64,000 nucleotides of DNA. Origin: Thermus tengchongensis. Lineage in GTDB: Bacteria; Deinococcota; Deinococci; Deinococcales; Thermaceae. The number at the start of each line of letters is the position of its first letter. Position 1 is the first letter of the stretch. Position numbers and translations under genes: made by a program. Positions 63,098 to 64,000 of the stretch are shown here, piece after piece. Under the pieces are notes generated by a model, which did not search any database, was not told the origin of the DNA, and saw only the letters and a program-made list of their open reading frames with translations. The DNA is taken from positions 301,875 to 365,874 of the forward strand of contig NZ_JAKEDU010000002.1 in the NCBI RefSeq assembly GCF_021462405.1, in the 5' to 3' direction.

Positions 63098-63180
63098 CCC
63101 CCGTAGGCCAGGCGGCGCCAGAGCCACTCCAGGGGCCCCTGGGGAAAGCGGAGCAGCCAGAGGTGGGCCAAGGCCACCTG
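63094..63180 (-). pseudogene. C-terminal fragment of a DUF418-type membrane protein, cut by an IS
   Basis: 28 codons (QVALAHLWLLRFPQGPLEWLWRRLAYGG) match the conserved DUF418 C-terminus. Upstream reading enters IS sequence at about 63181 and loses similarity. The rest of the gene, if present, is beyond the window's right edge. Confidence 0.65.
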
Positions 63181-63190
63181 TAATACCACC

Positions 63191-63213
63191 CCACGGGGAC
63201 TTCGTCCCCGTGG
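63191..63213 (+). repeat. 10-bp perfect hairpin near the IS left end
   Basis: CCACGGGGAC/GTCCCCGTGG around TTC. Could insulate the transposase from outside transcription. Confidence 0.6.
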
Positions 63214-63252
63214 AGGCCCTGGTGATACCCTTTTCTGTAGTATCCTTCTTCC

Positions 63253-63819
63253 ATGCCTCAGGTAGCCCGTCACCTGACCCTGAGGGAACTGGAGCGGAGG
63301 TACAAAAAGGCCAAGGACCCGGCGGAAAAGACCCGCTTCCAAGCCGTCTACCACGCGGCCAAGGGCCTCTCCGCCAGGGAGATCGCCCGCATCACCCTGC
63401 AGACCCCCCGCTGGGTGCACGCCACCGTGCGCCGGTACAACCTCCTGGGCCCCGAAGCCCTGCGGGATGGGCGGCACAACAACCCCGGACCCCGGCCCAA
63501 GCTCACCCCGGAGGAGACCCTAAAGGTGCTGGAGGCCCTGGAGGGTCCCCCTCCGGACGGGGGCTTGTGGACGGGGCCCAAGCTGCAGCGGTGGGTGGCG
63601 GAACATTTGGGAAAGCGGCTTTCCCTCGTCACGAGCGGAGCTCGTATCTTGACCCCCATCTACCGCCTACTCCACGAGGCGGGGTTTGCCCTGCGGGTAC
63701 CGCGCCCGGTGCACCGGAAGGCGGAGAGGGAGGCACAGGAGGCGTTCAAAAAAACTCCGCCAAGAGGTGGAGGCGGCCCGGGCAGCGGGGCGAAGGGTGA
63801 GGGTGTTGGCCTACGATGA
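63253..63819 (+). CDS. IS630-family transposase, first reading frame
   Basis: 188 codons. About 165 are transposase: an N-terminal helix-turn-helix domain (GLSAREIARITLQTPRWVHATVRRYNLLGPEAL) and linker. After the A7 run at 63748-63754 the frame becomes Gly/Pro junk. Transposase sequence resumes in the +1 frame. Confidence 0.8.
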   Translation: MPQVARHLTLRELERRYKKAKDPAEKTRFQAVYHAAKGLSAREIARITLQTPRWVHATVRRYNLLGPEALRDGRHNNPGPRPKLTPEETLKVLEALEGPPPDGGLWTGPKLQRWVAEHLGKRLSLVTSGARILTPIYRLLHEAGFALRVPRPVHRKAEREAQEAFKKTPPRGGGGPGSGAKGEGVGLR

Positions 63820-64000
63820 GCACCGGATGGGGCTGAAGCCGGTGTACCGGCGGGTGTGGGCCCGGCGGGGGGAGAGGCCTAAGGCGGTGGTGGCGCACCG
63901 GTACCGGTGGTTCTACCTGTGCACCTTCGTGGAGCCGGAGACGGGGGAGAGCCTGAGCCTTCTGGTGGATGGGATAGACACCGGGGTGATGAGCTGGGTG
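63755..64000 (+). CDS. IS630-family transposase catalytic part, second frame (partial)
   Basis: Open to the window edge. LAYDEHRMGLKPVYRRVWARRGERP holds the first Asp of the DDE triad, followed by the characteristic YRWFYLCTFVEPETGES strand. Expression as one protein needs a shift at the A7 run; otherwise the copy is dead. Confidence 0.75.

Larger units (their letters stand above)
63181..64000 (+). mobile_element. IS630-family insertion sequence (left part)
   Basis: Begins near a TA dinucleotide at 63181, as IS630/Tc1 elements do, and contains the transposase below. The exact terminal repeat cannot be set without the right end. A 10-bp hairpin lies at 63191-63213. Confidence 0.7.

Overview
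This window is a stretch of Thermus-type chromosome: very high GC with G/C-ending codons, Thermus-like housekeeping genes (a 1043-residue IleRS, a T. thermophilus-like PdxS, a short Rho, SpoVS), many 4-base ATGA/GTGA gene overlaps, and several promoters whose start point coincides with the start codon (leaderless). I cannot name the species from the sequence alone.

Host DNA, 1-23767. It opens with the 5' part of hemE and a divergent exported parvulin. A sulfur-trafficking cluster follows (2376-7313): a TauE-type exporter, tandem rhodanese, metallo-beta-lactamase/rhodanese fusion, protein disulfide oxidoreductase, rhodanese lipoprotein and a TlpA-like protein. Two CsoR/CstR-type palindromes sit in its divergent promoter region. 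Next come spoVR-yhbH-prkA, a CPBP protease, a lone RAM-domain protein, a phosphoesterase, recX, spoVS, an RsmB-like methylase, proC, and the conserved block rpsB-tsf-pyrH-frr-cdsA-dxr-rseP-glycosyltransferase.

Provirus, 23843-44037. A tRNA-Ala(TGC) gene ends in a 45-bp sequence that is repeated exactly at 43993-44037, next to a tyrosine integrase. The 20.2 kb between them is a provirus without terminase, portal or tail genes. It has a 173-aa and a 293-aa protein side by side, a HerA/FtsK-type packaging ATPase, and many tiny membrane proteins. Their order and sizes match the tailless, membrane-containing Thermus phages P23-77 and IN93 (Matsushitaviridae; VP16/VP17 capsid pair). Virion, spike and lysis genes run leftward as one long overlapping array. 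Next come small DNA-binding genes and a likely replication gene, then a Cro-like/S24-repressor switch. A rightward lysogeny arm carries a lipoprotein, a three-gene cassette ending in a HEPN-like protein, and the integrase.

Host DNA, 44038-64000. The tRNA-Ala terminator is stranded beyond attR. It is followed by tRNA-Ser, a DHH-CBS-nucleotidyltransferase fusion, a tandem M50 pair in which one copy has lost its HExxH motif, nfo, rlpA, an Xaa-Pro peptidase, an internally deleted Uma2 remnant, and ileS behind a T-box leader with an Ile (ATC) specifier. Then come transaldolase-rho, a LysM/M23 peptidase, and pdxS and pdxT separated by a zinc-efflux cassette (SmtB-like repressor, P-type ATPase) plus nhaA. 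The window ends in an IS630-type element with a frameshift at an A7 run, inserted into a DUF418-type gene.
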